A stretch of DNA of 64,000 nucleotides, taken from assembly GCF_030244015.1 (NCBI RefSeq), contig NZ_JASSYX010000003.1:248001-312000 (forward strand), written 5' to 3'. Source of the stretch: Pedobacter ginsengisoli (GTDB taxonomy: Bacteria > Bacteroidota > Bacteroidia > Sphingobacteriales > Sphingobacteriaceae). Made by a program: the position numbers and the translations under genes. The number at the start of each line of letters is the position of its first letter. Positions within the stretch are counted from its first letter, which is position 1. The notes beneath the pieces were generated by a model. It was not told the DNA's origin. It searched no databases and saw only the letters and a program-made list of their open reading frames with translations. This document shows, piece by piece, positions 35,161-43,714 of the stretch.

Positions 35161-36191
35161 TTTTCTACAGGCATTAATGTTTCCCACAAGACCCGCTCTC
35201 CTTTTAAAGACCGCATAGTTAATTTCAGCTGTTTTTCTGCAGAAAAAGTGGCAACATTACTCCCCATCGGAGACCTTAAATCTTCACTTTTCAGCAAAAA
35301 GGCTTTATGTAAATCTATCAATGCATGTGGTGCTTCATAATCCACAGTATATGTACACTGAATATCATCTTTTTTAATCACCTTTTGTTTCAGAAATTCC
35401 ATCAGGCAGTGAAGATCATCAAACTTATAGATTTTGCCTTTTTTTGTAATCAATTCTGCGCCAAAATGCTTGTCCGCAACCACCATTTTGCAAAAGCTAC
35501 AGGCATCAGCGCCAACTTTCAATGGTTGTGGTTCAACATTACATGAAGCAACTAGTAAGATTAAGGTTAAAAACAAGAGAATCGGGGTTTTTCCATTTCC
35601 ATAGCTGAGCTTTTTTTGATGCTTATAGTTTAGAAACATTGCTGCTAGCAGAGCCAATCCTACTCCAATAAAAAGCCACCCTCCTACATCGGGAAAAGAA
35701 TAAGCGCCAAAATTCAGCAATTGTTTATAGCCAATAAGCGGAGGCTGATAACTCATCCCCGGAACATTTATGGCCGCATTTGGATCCAGGTCATGTCCAT
35801 ATTGGTATTCCCACCTCCAAAAATCGGTCATCGCAACAATACCAAAGATTACAAAAACAGAAAATAAACCCAGAAGCCATTTAAACGTACGCAAGAATAT
35901 GGCAACAGCGAACGAAAACACCGCAAAAAAAGTAATAAAGTAAGGCAATATGGTGAATTCCACGAAATCCTCTGTGTGGAGTGTCTTCATGCCGATATAA
36001 TGATTCAGTCCATTGATGATGTCAACATTACCCGCCAGCTTATGAGGATACATTTTTAATACAAGTCCTTCTGGGTATTGCGGTGCCGCCAGTTCTATTT
36101 GCCATAAAGGAACAAACAGAACAACAAGTAAAGCAAGCCCGCAAACCAACACGATGATTCTATTTGTGGTGGTTAAATCTGTAGATTTCAT
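35157..36191 (-). CDS. nosL: Membrane protein fused to NosL copper chaperone
   Basis: A 344-aa protein. Residues about 1-190 contain four membrane helices (RIIVLVCGLALLVVLFVPLW, ILPYFITFFAVFSFAVAIF, LLGLFSVFVIFGIVAM, GGWLFIGVGLALLAAMFL). Residues about 200-217 form a further hydrophobic stretch ending in a lipobox-like LVASC, and the rest is NosL with the copper-binding CSFCKM motif (Cys231, Cys234, Met236). Ordinary NosL is a lipoprotein of about 150-180 aa, so its old lipoprotein signal appears kept inside the fusion. NosL delivers Cu(I) to NosZ. An upstream in-frame ATG at 36236 is less likely than 36191. Confidence 0.85.
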   Translation of the reverse strand: MKSTDLTTTNRIIVLVCGLALLVVLFVPLWQIELAAPQYPEGLVLKMYPHKLAGNVDIINGLNHYIGMKTLHTEDFVEFTILPYFITFFAVFSFAVAIFLRTFKWLLGLFSVFVIFGIVAMTDFWRWEYQYGHDLDPNAAINVPGMSYQPPLIGYKQLLNFGAYSFPDVGGWLFIGVGLALLAAMFLNYKHQKKLSYGNGKTPILLFLTLILLVASCNVEPQPLKVGADACSFCKMVVADKHFGAELITKKGKIYKFDDLHCLMEFLKQKVIKKDDIQCTYTVDYEAPHALIDLHKAFLLKSEDLRSPMGSNVATFSAEKQLKLTMRSLKGERVLWETLMPVEK

Positions 36192-36254
36192 AAGTGTAGC
36201 ATGAGATAAAACAGCCCGGACTATGCCAAAAAGCACGGCCCGAGCTATTGGGTA

Positions 36255-38249
36255 TTATTTTTTCAGTATTTCGTCAGCAGCTTCAGAATTTTTACCAAGA
36301 CTGAAAGAAATCGGAACCTTTGAGCCTTTTACCGAAACCCGGACATAGCCCTGCATCTCCTGGTGCAAAGCACTACAGAAATCTGTACAATAAATCGGGA
36401 ATATTCCAGCCTTCTCGGGCACCCATTTAAGCGTTGTGGTTTCGCCCGGCATAACCAGCAGTTCTGCATTTCTATTACCTTTTACCCCAAAACCATGCGG
36501 TACATCCCAATCCTGCTCCAGGTTAGTAACATGAAAGTAGACTTCATCCCCGACTTTTACACCCTCAATATTATCAGGAGAAAAGTGTGAGCGCATTGCG
36601 GTCATGTAAACATGTACTTTGCTGCCCACTCTTACTACTTTCGAATTTTTCTCGCCCATAGTCACGTAAGGATGCTTGTTTTCGTCCAATCTGAAAATCT
36701 TTTGTGAGTTTTTAGAAATCAATTCTGCAGGAACCATTTGGGCGTAATGCGGTTCACCAATAGTCGGGTAATCCAGCAGCAATTTCATCTTATCACCACT
36801 AATGTCAAAAAGCTGCGCACTCTGAGAAAGTTCAGGTCCGGTAGGTAAAAAACGGTCTTTAGTGATCTTGTTATAAGCGATAAGGTATTTACCATATGGC
36901 TTTCTGGTATCGCCACCAGGAATGGTCAGGTGTCCTGGAGAATAGTAGGTAGACTGCCTATCTAAAACCTTGAGATCTTTAACATTCCATTTTACAATCT
37001 CCGAAGAGATAAAGAAAGTGGTGTATGCATTTCCCTTGCCATCAAACTCCGTATGCAAAGGTCCAAGTCCTGGTTTTTTAACCTCACCGTACAAGGCAGC
37101 TTCGTATTTTAATACCGGTATGCCACCATAGCTGCCATCATATGTCTTGTTTGCAATGGCATTCTGAATTTTACTGAAAGAAAAGACCGGGATAAGCGCC
37201 GCTAATTTTCCGCTGCCCACTATGTATTCACCGGTTGGGTCCACATCACATCCATGCGGAGATTTTGGACATGGTATCATATATACCAGATCCGGAAAGT
37301 CTCTGACGTCTATAAGCGTCACTTCTGACTCCATTTTCGAGGTAGCGGTATGTGTAGACTCACTATAAGTATTGTGTACAAAATTGGCTTTAACCTTTTT
37401 ACCTTCACCCTGTTTCACGTATTCCGCCGCTTTTTTCCAGTTCACTGCAAGGATATAATCCTTATCTCTTTTGGAAGCGTTCACTTCCAATAAAGTGTGG
37501 GCTTGTTCGGAATTGTAACAACTAAAGAAAAACCATCCGCTGCTTGGTCCTTTTCCGCTGTGGCTCAGGTCGAAATTCATACCCGGTAACAGCATCTGGA
37601 AAGCTATTTTCATTTCGCCGTTTGCAGGGGCAACACTTACAAAACTTAAAGTACCTTTAAAATTCTTTTTATAGGAACTGATCGGCACATCCCCATTTTC
37701 ATTGTCCATTGGGACACTGAAACGTGTTCCCGCTACTACATATTCCGTATTCTCGGTAATAAAAGGAGAAGAGTGGTTTCCTGCACTGTTCGGGATCTCA
37801 ATGATTTCAGCAGTCCGAAAGGTCTTTAAATCAATCCTCGCGATACGTGGGGTATTATTCTCATTGGCAAATAGCCAACGTCCATCCAGCTCTCCATTGG
37901 TTTGCGAAAGATCAAGATGGTGCTGGTCACCCCATGGAATTTCTCCGTGAGAAGTATTTAACATTGGTTTTGTTTCCTCGCTGTATCCCCAACCTTTTTC
38001 CGCGTCTGTTGAAAAAACCGGGATCACCCGCAATAAACGTCCGGAAGGAATACCATAGACGCTTACCTGGCCGCTAAAACCCCCGGAAACAAAATTGTAC
38101 AGCTCATCGTATTTTCCAGGCGCCACGTAGACCTTACCAGCAGCATCACTACCAATGGCGTCACCTGCGTTTTTTGGCTTGCAGCCAGAAAGGTTCATGA
38201 GTAACAGTACTGCTGTGTATGAACATAATATGTATAGAGTCTTTTTCAT
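36255..38249 (-). CDS. nosZ: Nitrous oxide reductase, Sec-dependent (clade II type)
   Basis: A 664-aa enzyme that reduces N2O to N2 in the periplasm. The N-terminus is a Sec lipoprotein-like signal ending LSGC (Cys23) without a twin-arginine motif, as in clade II NosZ. The seven-bladed propeller holding CuZ precedes a cupredoxin domain with the CuA ligands Cys621, Cys625, His629 and Met632 in YCTDFCSALHQEMQGYV, and HGFGV upstream. The start at 38249 gives the signal peptide directly; an ATG at 38258 adds three residues. Neighbours are a cytochrome c upstream (19 bases) and nosL, D, F, Y downstream. No nosR is present, which is also usual for clade II. Confidence 0.96.
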   Translation of the reverse strand: MKKTLYILCSYTAVLLLMNLSGCKPKNAGDAIGSDAAGKVYVAPGKYDELYNFVSGGFSGQVSVYGIPSGRLLRVIPVFSTDAEKGWGYSEETKPMLNTSHGEIPWGDQHHLDLSQTNGELDGRWLFANENNTPRIARIDLKTFRTAEIIEIPNSAGNHSSPFITENTEYVVAGTRFSVPMDNENGDVPISSYKKNFKGTLSFVSVAPANGEMKIAFQMLLPGMNFDLSHSGKGPSSGWFFFSCYNSEQAHTLLEVNASKRDKDYILAVNWKKAAEYVKQGEGKKVKANFVHNTYSESTHTATSKMESEVTLIDVRDFPDLVYMIPCPKSPHGCDVDPTGEYIVGSGKLAALIPVFSFSKIQNAIANKTYDGSYGGIPVLKYEAALYGEVKKPGLGPLHTEFDGKGNAYTTFFISSEIVKWNVKDLKVLDRQSTYYSPGHLTIPGGDTRKPYGKYLIAYNKITKDRFLPTGPELSQSAQLFDISGDKMKLLLDYPTIGEPHYAQMVPAELISKNSQKIFRLDENKHPYVTMGEKNSKVVRVGSKVHVYMTAMRSHFSPDNIEGVKVGDEVYFHVTNLEQDWDVPHGFGVKGNRNAELLVMPGETTTLKWVPEKAGIFPIYCTDFCSALHQEMQGYVRVSVKGSKVPISFSLGKNSEAADEILKK

Positions 38250-38268
38250 AAAAATCACATTTAATTTG

Positions 38269-38748
38269 TTATTTCACACCATCATTTTTCCTGAGGAATT
38301 CCAGGATATCTCTCGCATCAGCGTCACTTAAATTTTGATTAGGCATACGTACCATACAGATTTCAAGCATAGCCTGAACCTTTGGATCTTTGTCGATCAT
38401 CGCATCCGTATTGGTCATAAAATTCATGATCCACTCAGGCTTATGGCGCTTGGTCACACCCGACCAGCCCGGTCCTACCAGCTTTTCGTCAGTAAGCTTA
38501 TGACAGGAAATGCATTTCAGGTCTGCAATTTTCTCGCCTCTGCCAGCCATAACCCCGTCCAGCCGGTCGCCAACTTTTACATCGGTAAATTTACCCTCAC
38601 CCCGATTTGGATCGTAAGTGTCGGTACCTGGTGCCTTTGTTTCGCCCGTGGCAGGCTGACCGGAGGTGCCGCTCGCATCAGAATTGCCTTCACTTGCGCA
38701 TCCGGAAACAAATAAGGCCATTGAAAGTATAAAAAACAGCTTTTTCAT
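38269..38748 (-). CDS. Mono-haem cytochrome c lipoprotein of the nos cluster
   Basis: A 159-aa protein with a lipoprotein signal (FVSGC, Cys17) and one haem-binding motif CISCH at residues 79-83; a methionine in MVRMPNQNLS is a candidate sixth ligand. It is the first gene of the nosZ operon and is likely the electron donor to NosZ, in a position typical of clade II clusters. A divergent regulatory region (38749-38883) lies upstream. Confidence 0.9.
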   Translation of the reverse strand: MKKLFFILSMALFVSGCASEGNSDASGTSGQPATGETKAPGTDTYDPNRGEGKFTDVKVGDRLDGVMAGRGEKIADLKCISCHKLTDEKLVGPGWSGVTKRHKPEWIMNFMTNTDAMIDKDPKVQAMLEICMVRMPNQNLSDADARDILEFLRKNDGVK

Positions 38749-38797
38749 AACATGTTGTTGATTTTATTTATGATGTAATGATACGGCTGTAATTCTT

Positions 38798-38827
38798 TTA
38801 TTAATATGATTTAAATCATATTAATAA
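38798..38827. promoter_or_regulatory. 30-bp perfect palindrome, candidate Crp/Fnr operator of the nos operon
   Basis: A perfect 30-bp palindrome with the centre ATATGATTTAAATCATAT. The core is TGA-TTTAAA-TCA, the TGA-N6-TCA pattern also found at norB, ric and other promoters here. Its centre (38812.5) is 36.5 bp from the end of a poor -7 match, TATCATTA (38776-38783, minus strand), and 64 bp from the cytochrome c start codon. Confidence 0.75.
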
Positions 38828-38837
38828 GCGAAAAAAC

Positions 38838-38851
38838 GTGATTCTTATCAA
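38838..38851. promoter_or_regulatory. FNR-box-like site in the nos divergent region
   Basis: GTGAT-TCTT-ATCAA matches the classical FNR consensus TTGAT-N4-ATCAA at 9 of 10 defined positions. It lies 33 bases before the plus-strand gene at 38884, and is the second TGA-N6-TCA site of this divergent region. No good -7 box was found at the spacing seen elsewhere. Confidence 0.6.
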
Positions 38852-38883
38852 ATTACATATAATCCAAATTACCTTAATTCACA

Positions 38884-40143
38884 ATGATTAAAACAGTGAA
38901 ACATCCATCTCCGCTATTTATGCAAACCATTCAGTTCAACAGTATTAAGTGGATCAGAATTGCCCTGATCAATTTTTTTATCGTCGCCCTGGCAGGCGTC
39001 GTTTTACGGTACAAGATAAATTTCCCGTTACCACTGATTAACCAAAAATATTTATTGCACGGTCATTCACATTTCGCATTTGCAGGCTGGGTATCCCTGG
39101 CACTAATGGCCTTGATGGTAAATTACCTCATCAAATCCGGACAGACAACCAATTGCAAAAAATACCATTGGATACTCATGGCCAATACAGTTACTGCATA
39201 TGGTATGCTAATTACGTTCATTTTCCAGGGATACGCAGCGCTTTCCATTGCATTTTCCACGCTATCGATTTTCGTTTCCTATTTCTTCATCTTCTATTGC
39301 TGGAAAGATCTGAGATGCATAAAGGAAGGTCAGCATATAACAATCTGGTTTAAATCCGCGCTGATACTTTTAGGGGTTTCTTCAATCGGGCCCTTTGCAT
39401 TGGCTTATTTAATGGCCAGCCATATCGTTGTTCAGGATCTTTATTTTTCAGCCATTTATTTTTTTCTCCACTTTCAGTACAATGGCTGGTTTATATTTGC
39501 ATGTCTGGGACTGCTATTCTCCTTACTCAAAGGAGAAAGTCAGCTAAATTTATCAAAGATCAGTAAGAACCTTTTCTATATCCTGGCATTGACCGTTGTT
39601 CCCACCTATTTGCTGTCTATCCTGGGACTAAAAGTACCATCCTATTTATTTTGGATTGCAGCGATCTCAGCAGTACTTCAATTGGGTGTACTTTTTTATA
39701 ATTACAGACTTTTACAAGTAATTCACAACAGCCCTGACATCCGATTGAACAAAATGACAAATTATTTATGGGCACTGGCATATGCTTCATTTTGCCTGAA
39801 AATCATTTTACAGAGCTTATCCATTATCCCATATCTTAGTGACTTCGCTTTTAGCCTCAGACCTGTAATTATAGGTTACCTGCATCTGTGCTTTCTGGGT
39901 GTTATTTCCTTCTTCATTCTTGGCGTTTTTGTCGAGATCCTGGCAAAAGGAGGCATGGAGTTGAGCAAATCAGGGCTTTTTATTTTTATTCTCGGGGTAT
40001 TATTGCAGGAAGGTATGTTAATGTTACAGGCTTTCGATGCCATTATATTCCAAACACCATTTAACACAAATATAATTTTATTCCTGAGTGCCATTGTAAT
40101 GGCAACCGGGCTTGCGAGAATATTCCTGAAAAATAACTTTTAG
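38884..40143 (+). CDS. Polytopic membrane protein related to haem-copper oxidase subunit I
   Basis: A 419-aa protein with about 11-12 membrane helices. HGHSHFAFAGWVSLALMAL (about residue 59) and GYLHLCFLGVISFFILG (about residue 330) place histidines in helices in the manner of haem-copper oxidase subunit I relatives. It lacks a full set of recognisable copper and haem ligands. An internal ATG at 38920 is an alternative start. It diverges from the nosZ operon with FNR-like sites in between, so it probably belongs to the NO/N2O regulon. A similar protein is encoded at 41598-42890. The function is unknown. Confidence 0.65.
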   Translation: MIKTVKHPSPLFMQTIQFNSIKWIRIALINFFIVALAGVVLRYKINFPLPLINQKYLLHGHSHFAFAGWVSLALMALMVNYLIKSGQTTNCKKYHWILMANTVTAYGMLITFIFQGYAALSIAFSTLSIFVSYFFIFYCWKDLRCIKEGQHITIWFKSALILLGVSSIGPFALAYLMASHIVVQDLYFSAIYFFLHFQYNGWFIFACLGLLFSLLKGESQLNLSKISKNLFYILALTVVPTYLLSILGLKVPSYLFWIAAISAVLQLGVLFYNYRLLQVIHNSPDIRLNKMTNYLWALAYASFCLKIILQSLSIIPYLSDFAFSLRPVIIGYLHLCFLGVISFFILGVFVEILAKGGMELSKSGLFIFILGVLLQEGMLMLQAFDAIIFQTPFNTNIILFLSAIVMATGLARIFLKNNF

Positions 40144-40154
40144 AAAGCAACAAA

Positions 40155-40183
40155 AAACCACTGTAATTCGATTACAGTGGTTT
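40155..40183. terminator. Bidirectional terminator between convergent genes
   Basis: AAACCACTGTAAT (40155-40167) and ATTACAGTGGTTT (40171-40183) form a perfect 13-bp stem with A-runs on the left and Ts on the right. It separates the plus-strand membrane protein from ric on the minus strand. Confidence 0.85.
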
Positions 40184-40208
40184 CATTCTAACCTGATGAT
40201 TCTGAGCG

Positions 40209-41171
40209 TTAATTTGTAGGCATTTGCAATTCCTTCTCAGCCAATAGTGCTTTAGGGAATAAGATATTATTTTCCAAATGTACATGCTTATGCAGATCAT
40301 TCTCGTACTCATCAAGCTTTTTATACAGAATTGTGTAGGAATTACAAGCGTCCGCCGGTAATGTAAAATCGTTTGTAATTTCCCGTATCGCATGCAATAT
40401 CTCACCAGCTTGCTCATGCTCCGATTCCATCATATGAATTGGATTGGAAACATTCCCAAAGGCAGTTTCAGGAAGCAATCCTCCATTGCGCTGAACAATG
40501 GCCAATTCCTTGATAAAGGGAAAAAGCACCTTTTCCTCCTTACTCAGGTGCAAGATCAGATCCGCACCAACCTCATTAAACAATCTGGCAACCTCAATGG
40601 CTTCAGGGTGCTGCTCACCATGTACTCTTGCCACCTTATTTGCCAGTTCCGCAATAAATGAAGTATTGTCCTTTACATATTGGTGATGAGTGTTGATGAT
40701 ATAATCAGTTAAAAATCCGATATCCCATTTCAAATAATCGTTTTCACCAGCCGGTGTGTCACTGTTGATCTGCTCCAGCGCGCTTGTTACCTCCGTCAAA
40801 TCAATTCCCTTCTTGTCGCAAACCTCTTTGATGGTCTTTTTTCCTCCGCAGCAAAAATCAATACCGAAGCGTTTAAAGACCTGAGCTTTACGGAAGTCCC
40901 GGGTTACGATTTCCCCGATTGTCTCTTCCTGTCTGCTGCTTTCATTTTTAGAAATCTTAACTTTCCATAATTCCGGACCATTCTCCAGATATTCCCATGA
41001 AAAACCTGTTCCGCGTTCTGCGAGCAGCTGGTAATACAGTGGTTTAGGGTCATGATCATTATAAATTATAAAGGATCCTCCGGGATTTAATCCATCATAT
41101 ATTTCAAAAATCCTGGGATGTTTTAGGCGTGGCTCCAAAGCAGTCACATCTAGTGTGTTTATAGTTTCCAT
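40209..41171 (-). CDS. ric: Di-iron Fe-S repair protein Ric/ScdA with N-terminal DUF2249
   Basis: A 320-aa protein. Residues about 1-78 are a DUF2249 domain (LDVTALEPRLKHPRIFEIYDGLNPGG), about 85-150 the ScdA N-terminal domain with RFGIDFCCGGKKTI, and about 150-315 a hemerythrin-like di-iron domain (NTHHQYVKDN, HLSKEEKVLFPFI, MMESEHEQAGEIL, HVHLENNILFPKA). Ric proteins repair iron-sulfur clusters damaged by NO and oxidants. The DUF2249 extension is not part of E. coli YtfE and is shared with the DUF2249 protein at 42887-43702. An operator and -7 box precede the gene (41206-41250). Confidence 0.92.
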   Translation of the reverse strand: METINTLDVTALEPRLKHPRIFEIYDGLNPGGSFIIYNDHDPKPLYYQLLAERGTGFSWEYLENGPELWKVKISKNESSRQEETIGEIVTRDFRKAQVFKRFGIDFCCGGKKTIKEVCDKKGIDLTEVTSALEQINSDTPAGENDYLKWDIGFLTDYIINTHHQYVKDNTSFIAELANKVARVHGEQHPEAIEVARLFNEVGADLILHLSKEEKVLFPFIKELAIVQRNGGLLPETAFGNVSNPIHMMESEHEQAGEILHAIREITNDFTLPADACNSYTILYKKLDEYENDLHKHVHLENNILFPKALLAEKELQMPTN

Positions 41172-41205
41172 TTTTTTTTATTTTAATTGACCGTATATAT
41201 TAAGA

Positions 41206-41250
41206 CAAATTTACCCGCAGGGATGTCCGGTCTTTATGATCTCAATCACA
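41206..41250 (-). promoter_or_regulatory. ric promoter with Crp/Fnr-type operator
   Basis: On the minus strand TAAATTTG (41206-41213) is an exact TAnnTTTG -7 box. Upstream, TATGA-TCTCAA-TCACA (41235-41250) is a TGA-N6-TCA site whose centre (41242.5) is 36.5 bp from the G of the box. The same spacing is seen at norB, crp and the ldh-like/hemN promoter, as expected of a class II-type activator position near -41.5. Confidence 0.8.
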
Positions 41251-41275
41251 TTGAAAATAATATTTCTGCTCAATA

Positions 41276-41611
41276 CTAGTACCCTTCCAGTGCCCTTATT
41301 CCTTCAGCGGATATGAATTCGTAGTTCCATTCCGGCTCCCAAACAAGGGCGACCTCTGTTATAAAATCAGGAAAATTCCGCTCCATACAATTTTTAACAG
41401 CCGATAAAATACTTTCTCCCATAGGACAGAATTTTGAGGACAAGGTCATTTCCAGTACAATGCACATTTTAGCCGCATCGAGTTTTATCCTATAGATCAA
41501 ACCCAGGTCAACAATGTTGACGTCCAATTCCGGATCAATAACGGTTTTTAAGGCATTTATAAAATCGCCTCTCTTACTGGATAAATGTGACGGAACATCA
41601 AATGTGATCAT
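41276..41611 (-). CDS. SufT/MIP18-like Fe-S assembly factor (DUF59)
   Basis: A 111-aa protein with the DUF59 signature VIDPELDVNIVDLGLIYRI and a conserved SKFCPMGESI cysteine segment. Members help load iron-sulfur clusters onto target proteins. It overlaps the end of the membrane-protein gene at 41598 by 14 bases and is the last gene of the norB operon, which suits repair or assembly of clusters under NO stress. Confidence 0.85.
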   Translation of the reverse strand: MITFDVPSHLSSKRGDFINALKTVIDPELDVNIVDLGLIYRIKLDAAKMCIVLEMTLSSKFCPMGESILSAVKNCMERNFPDFITEVALVWEPEWNYEFISAEGIRALEGY

Positions 41612-42890
41612 AATCTTCAGTCTTAGTTTTATGCAAAAGCAGGCAAATGATCTGCGTACAGTAACTCAAAGCTGTTATGATGAGGCTACATACACCTATA
41701 AATTTCAGCGTAGAGGAAACGAGAATAAAACCTACAGTAAATGCCAGTAAAAACGAAATAAATGCAGCAAACTGGATATATAGCAGTAAGCTATTTATGA
41801 GTTCCGCGGGAACTGGGGTTTTAACCTTCCCTGTTAAATGTCCATAATGCTTCAGCCAAACAACAAAGGGCAATGTTTTGAAAGTCTGCCCCAACACCAA
41901 AGTACTGATCCATCCCATAAAGACTAGAATTCCATAAAGCATGGACATATTTACTGTAAAGGGATCATTTCTTAAATGGTAATACAATATAAAAGGCAGG
42001 ATCAATATACCAGCGGTGAGAAAGACAAATGAAAACAAAGTCTTCATCATCGGAAGGTCGACTTCCTTCCGGATACGTGATTTAAAACAACGGAAAATAT
42101 AAAACAGATAAAAAGACACGCCTGCAGCACCCAGCAGGACAATAAAATAAGTCATAAAACCAATCCCCTGAAAATATCCGTCTATGAGAAACGATAAAAG
42201 CGCTGCATTTATAAAATAATAACTTAGAGAAAGGGGATATTTCCTTTGATATTTAGAGACCAGGAACATAGGGACCAACTTTGCGCTGACCCCAACAATG
42301 AGCATCAGAAACCATCCCGCAATCCCCATGTGCGCGTGTAATCTGAGAAAGTGCAGGTGATCCTTTTGAAAAAAGGAAAACCGGAAATTAAATACCATTA
42401 AAGTACCTAGCAGAGCCGTTAAAGTTAGCCATAGACAAGATGTAATGATAAATTCCTGAAAAATAGACTCCTGCTTTTTATGCTTAACCGTAAAGAAAAC
42501 ATTGACATTAAATAATATAATCCCTGTAAGGACCAGCACACTGCCTGTCTGCATATATAATCCCGGATCAAAAATCCAAAAGCAATAAATAAGGAGAATT
42601 ATCCCGGGGACAAAGAAAGCCAGGCTGAACCAGGAAAGTCTGAGGCTGTATAATTCCGTTTCCAGTATAACAGGAAGCAATTGATACAATGCACCAAATA
42701 TGATCATTGTTCCCCATCCTAATGCCGCTGTATGGGTCAGTGCCAGGACCTTTGGCTGAAAATAATGTCCGGATAAAGCTCCAACAGAAAACAAGAGCAT
42801 TATGGTCAGTGTCAGAAAAAATAAGCCTGCGAGCAAATAATGGGTTACAACAATTTTATAAAGCGGGTTATGATGACTGACAGCGCTCAT
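41598..42890 (-). CDS. Polytopic membrane protein related to haem-copper oxidase subunit I
   Basis: A 430-aa protein with about 12 helices. Histidines lie in LALTHTAALGWGTMIIFGALYQLLPVI (about residue 52) and HFLRLHAHMGIAGWFLMLIVG (about residue 193), the pattern found in oxidase subunit I relatives that accompany NO reductases in Bacteroidota. It is translationally coupled to the DUF2249 gene (ATGA at 42887-42890) and overlaps the SufT-like gene. It may bind haem or sense or transport something linked to NO; no function is established. It resembles the protein at 38884-40143. Confidence 0.65.
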   Translation of the reverse strand: MSAVSHHNPLYKIVVTHYLLAGLFFLTLTIMLLFSVGALSGHYFQPKVLALTHTAALGWGTMIIFGALYQLLPVILETELYSLRLSWFSLAFFVPGIILLIYCFWIFDPGLYMQTGSVLVLTGIILFNVNVFFTVKHKKQESIFQEFIITSCLWLTLTALLGTLMVFNFRFSFFQKDHLHFLRLHAHMGIAGWFLMLIVGVSAKLVPMFLVSKYQRKYPLSLSYYFINAALLSFLIDGYFQGIGFMTYFIVLLGAAGVSFYLFYIFRCFKSRIRKEVDLPMMKTLFSFVFLTAGILILPFILYYHLRNDPFTVNMSMLYGILVFMGWISTLVLGQTFKTLPFVVWLKHYGHLTGKVKTPVPAELINSLLLYIQFAAFISFLLAFTVGFILVSSTLKFIGVCSLIITALSYCTQIICLLLHKTKTEDYDHI

Positions 42891-43702
42891 AGTCCATAAA
42901 TTAACATATCCACCTCTGTGGCCGATTTATGGTTCAGCAAGAATATTAAATCTTTCTTTTTCAATTCAGGAAGTAGATATACAGGCACTTTCTTATGATA
43001 AACGTACAACAACTCACCATCATTCAATGCATTAGCACTTTCTAAGATTTGCATCATTGGCAGAGGCATTTCAAGATGGCGAACGTCTATGTATTTAATT
43101 TTTTCATGAGGGAATTGTTGCAATACCATATCAAATGCATGTTGTTCATTAGCCCCATAATCTTCAGATGGCAATTCTGCCAAGACAGTGTCACCATTTG
43201 TTTTTTCAAACCAGGTCACTACCAAATCTTTTTCAACGACCTCTGTGTGATGCAGGAAACCTTTATCCGCCAGTAAGCTGATCAAAGGTACTGGCTCAAA
43301 CGAATTGATGACCTTCAACCGCTCTCCAATACCAGCCCGATTCGCCATCTGAAGAATCTCCCTGAGCGGATCCTTTTTTTGGTTAAGAAAGGTGCGGGCG
43401 TCCAGTTCAAGCACTGTTGTCTGATGGTTAAAATCAATGGGGTTTTCTTTTGGTATTATTGGCTCACTGATAGCCTCATCAATAACGAAGCCGATTTGTT
43501 GCATACTGGACAGGAAATCTTCAATCTCACATTTACCCATTTTGCAGGCATCGGCGATAGTCACTCGACGCGCCAGCAGATTCTGCAGTATTGGATTCCG
43601 CAGTTTGGAAAAATTGCTCTTTAATTTTATAAGACTGTCAATTACCCGGACCTGGTCTTGATCCAACAACACTTTTATCCGCGTATGTGCATTGATTTTC
43701 AT
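42887..43702 (-). CDS. DUF2249-containing protein of the norB operon
   Basis: A 271-aa cytoplasmic protein. Residues about 5-75 resemble DUF1858 (LQNLLARRVTIADACKMGKCEIEDFL, a disulfide-hydrolase-like N-terminal domain). About 95-165 is a DUF2249 unit (VLELDARTFLNQKKDPLREILQ), and about 190-265 looks like a second one (IKYIDVRHLEMPLPMMQILE). DUF2249 is TusA/SirA-related and often found with Ric and NO genes. It lies 12 bases after norB. A role in sulfur or cluster chemistry is inferred. Confidence 0.7.
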   Translation of the reverse strand: MKINAHTRIKVLLDQDQVRVIDSLIKLKSNFSKLRNPILQNLLARRVTIADACKMGKCEIEDFLSSMQQIGFVIDEAISEPIIPKENPIDFNHQTTVLELDARTFLNQKKDPLREILQMANRAGIGERLKVINSFEPVPLISLLADKGFLHHTEVVEKDLVVTWFEKTNGDTVLAELPSEDYGANEQHAFDMVLQQFPHEKIKYIDVRHLEMPLPMMQILESANALNDGELLYVYHKKVPVYLLPELKKKDLIFLLNHKSATEVDMLIYGL

Positions 43703-43714
43703 AAAACAACCTGT

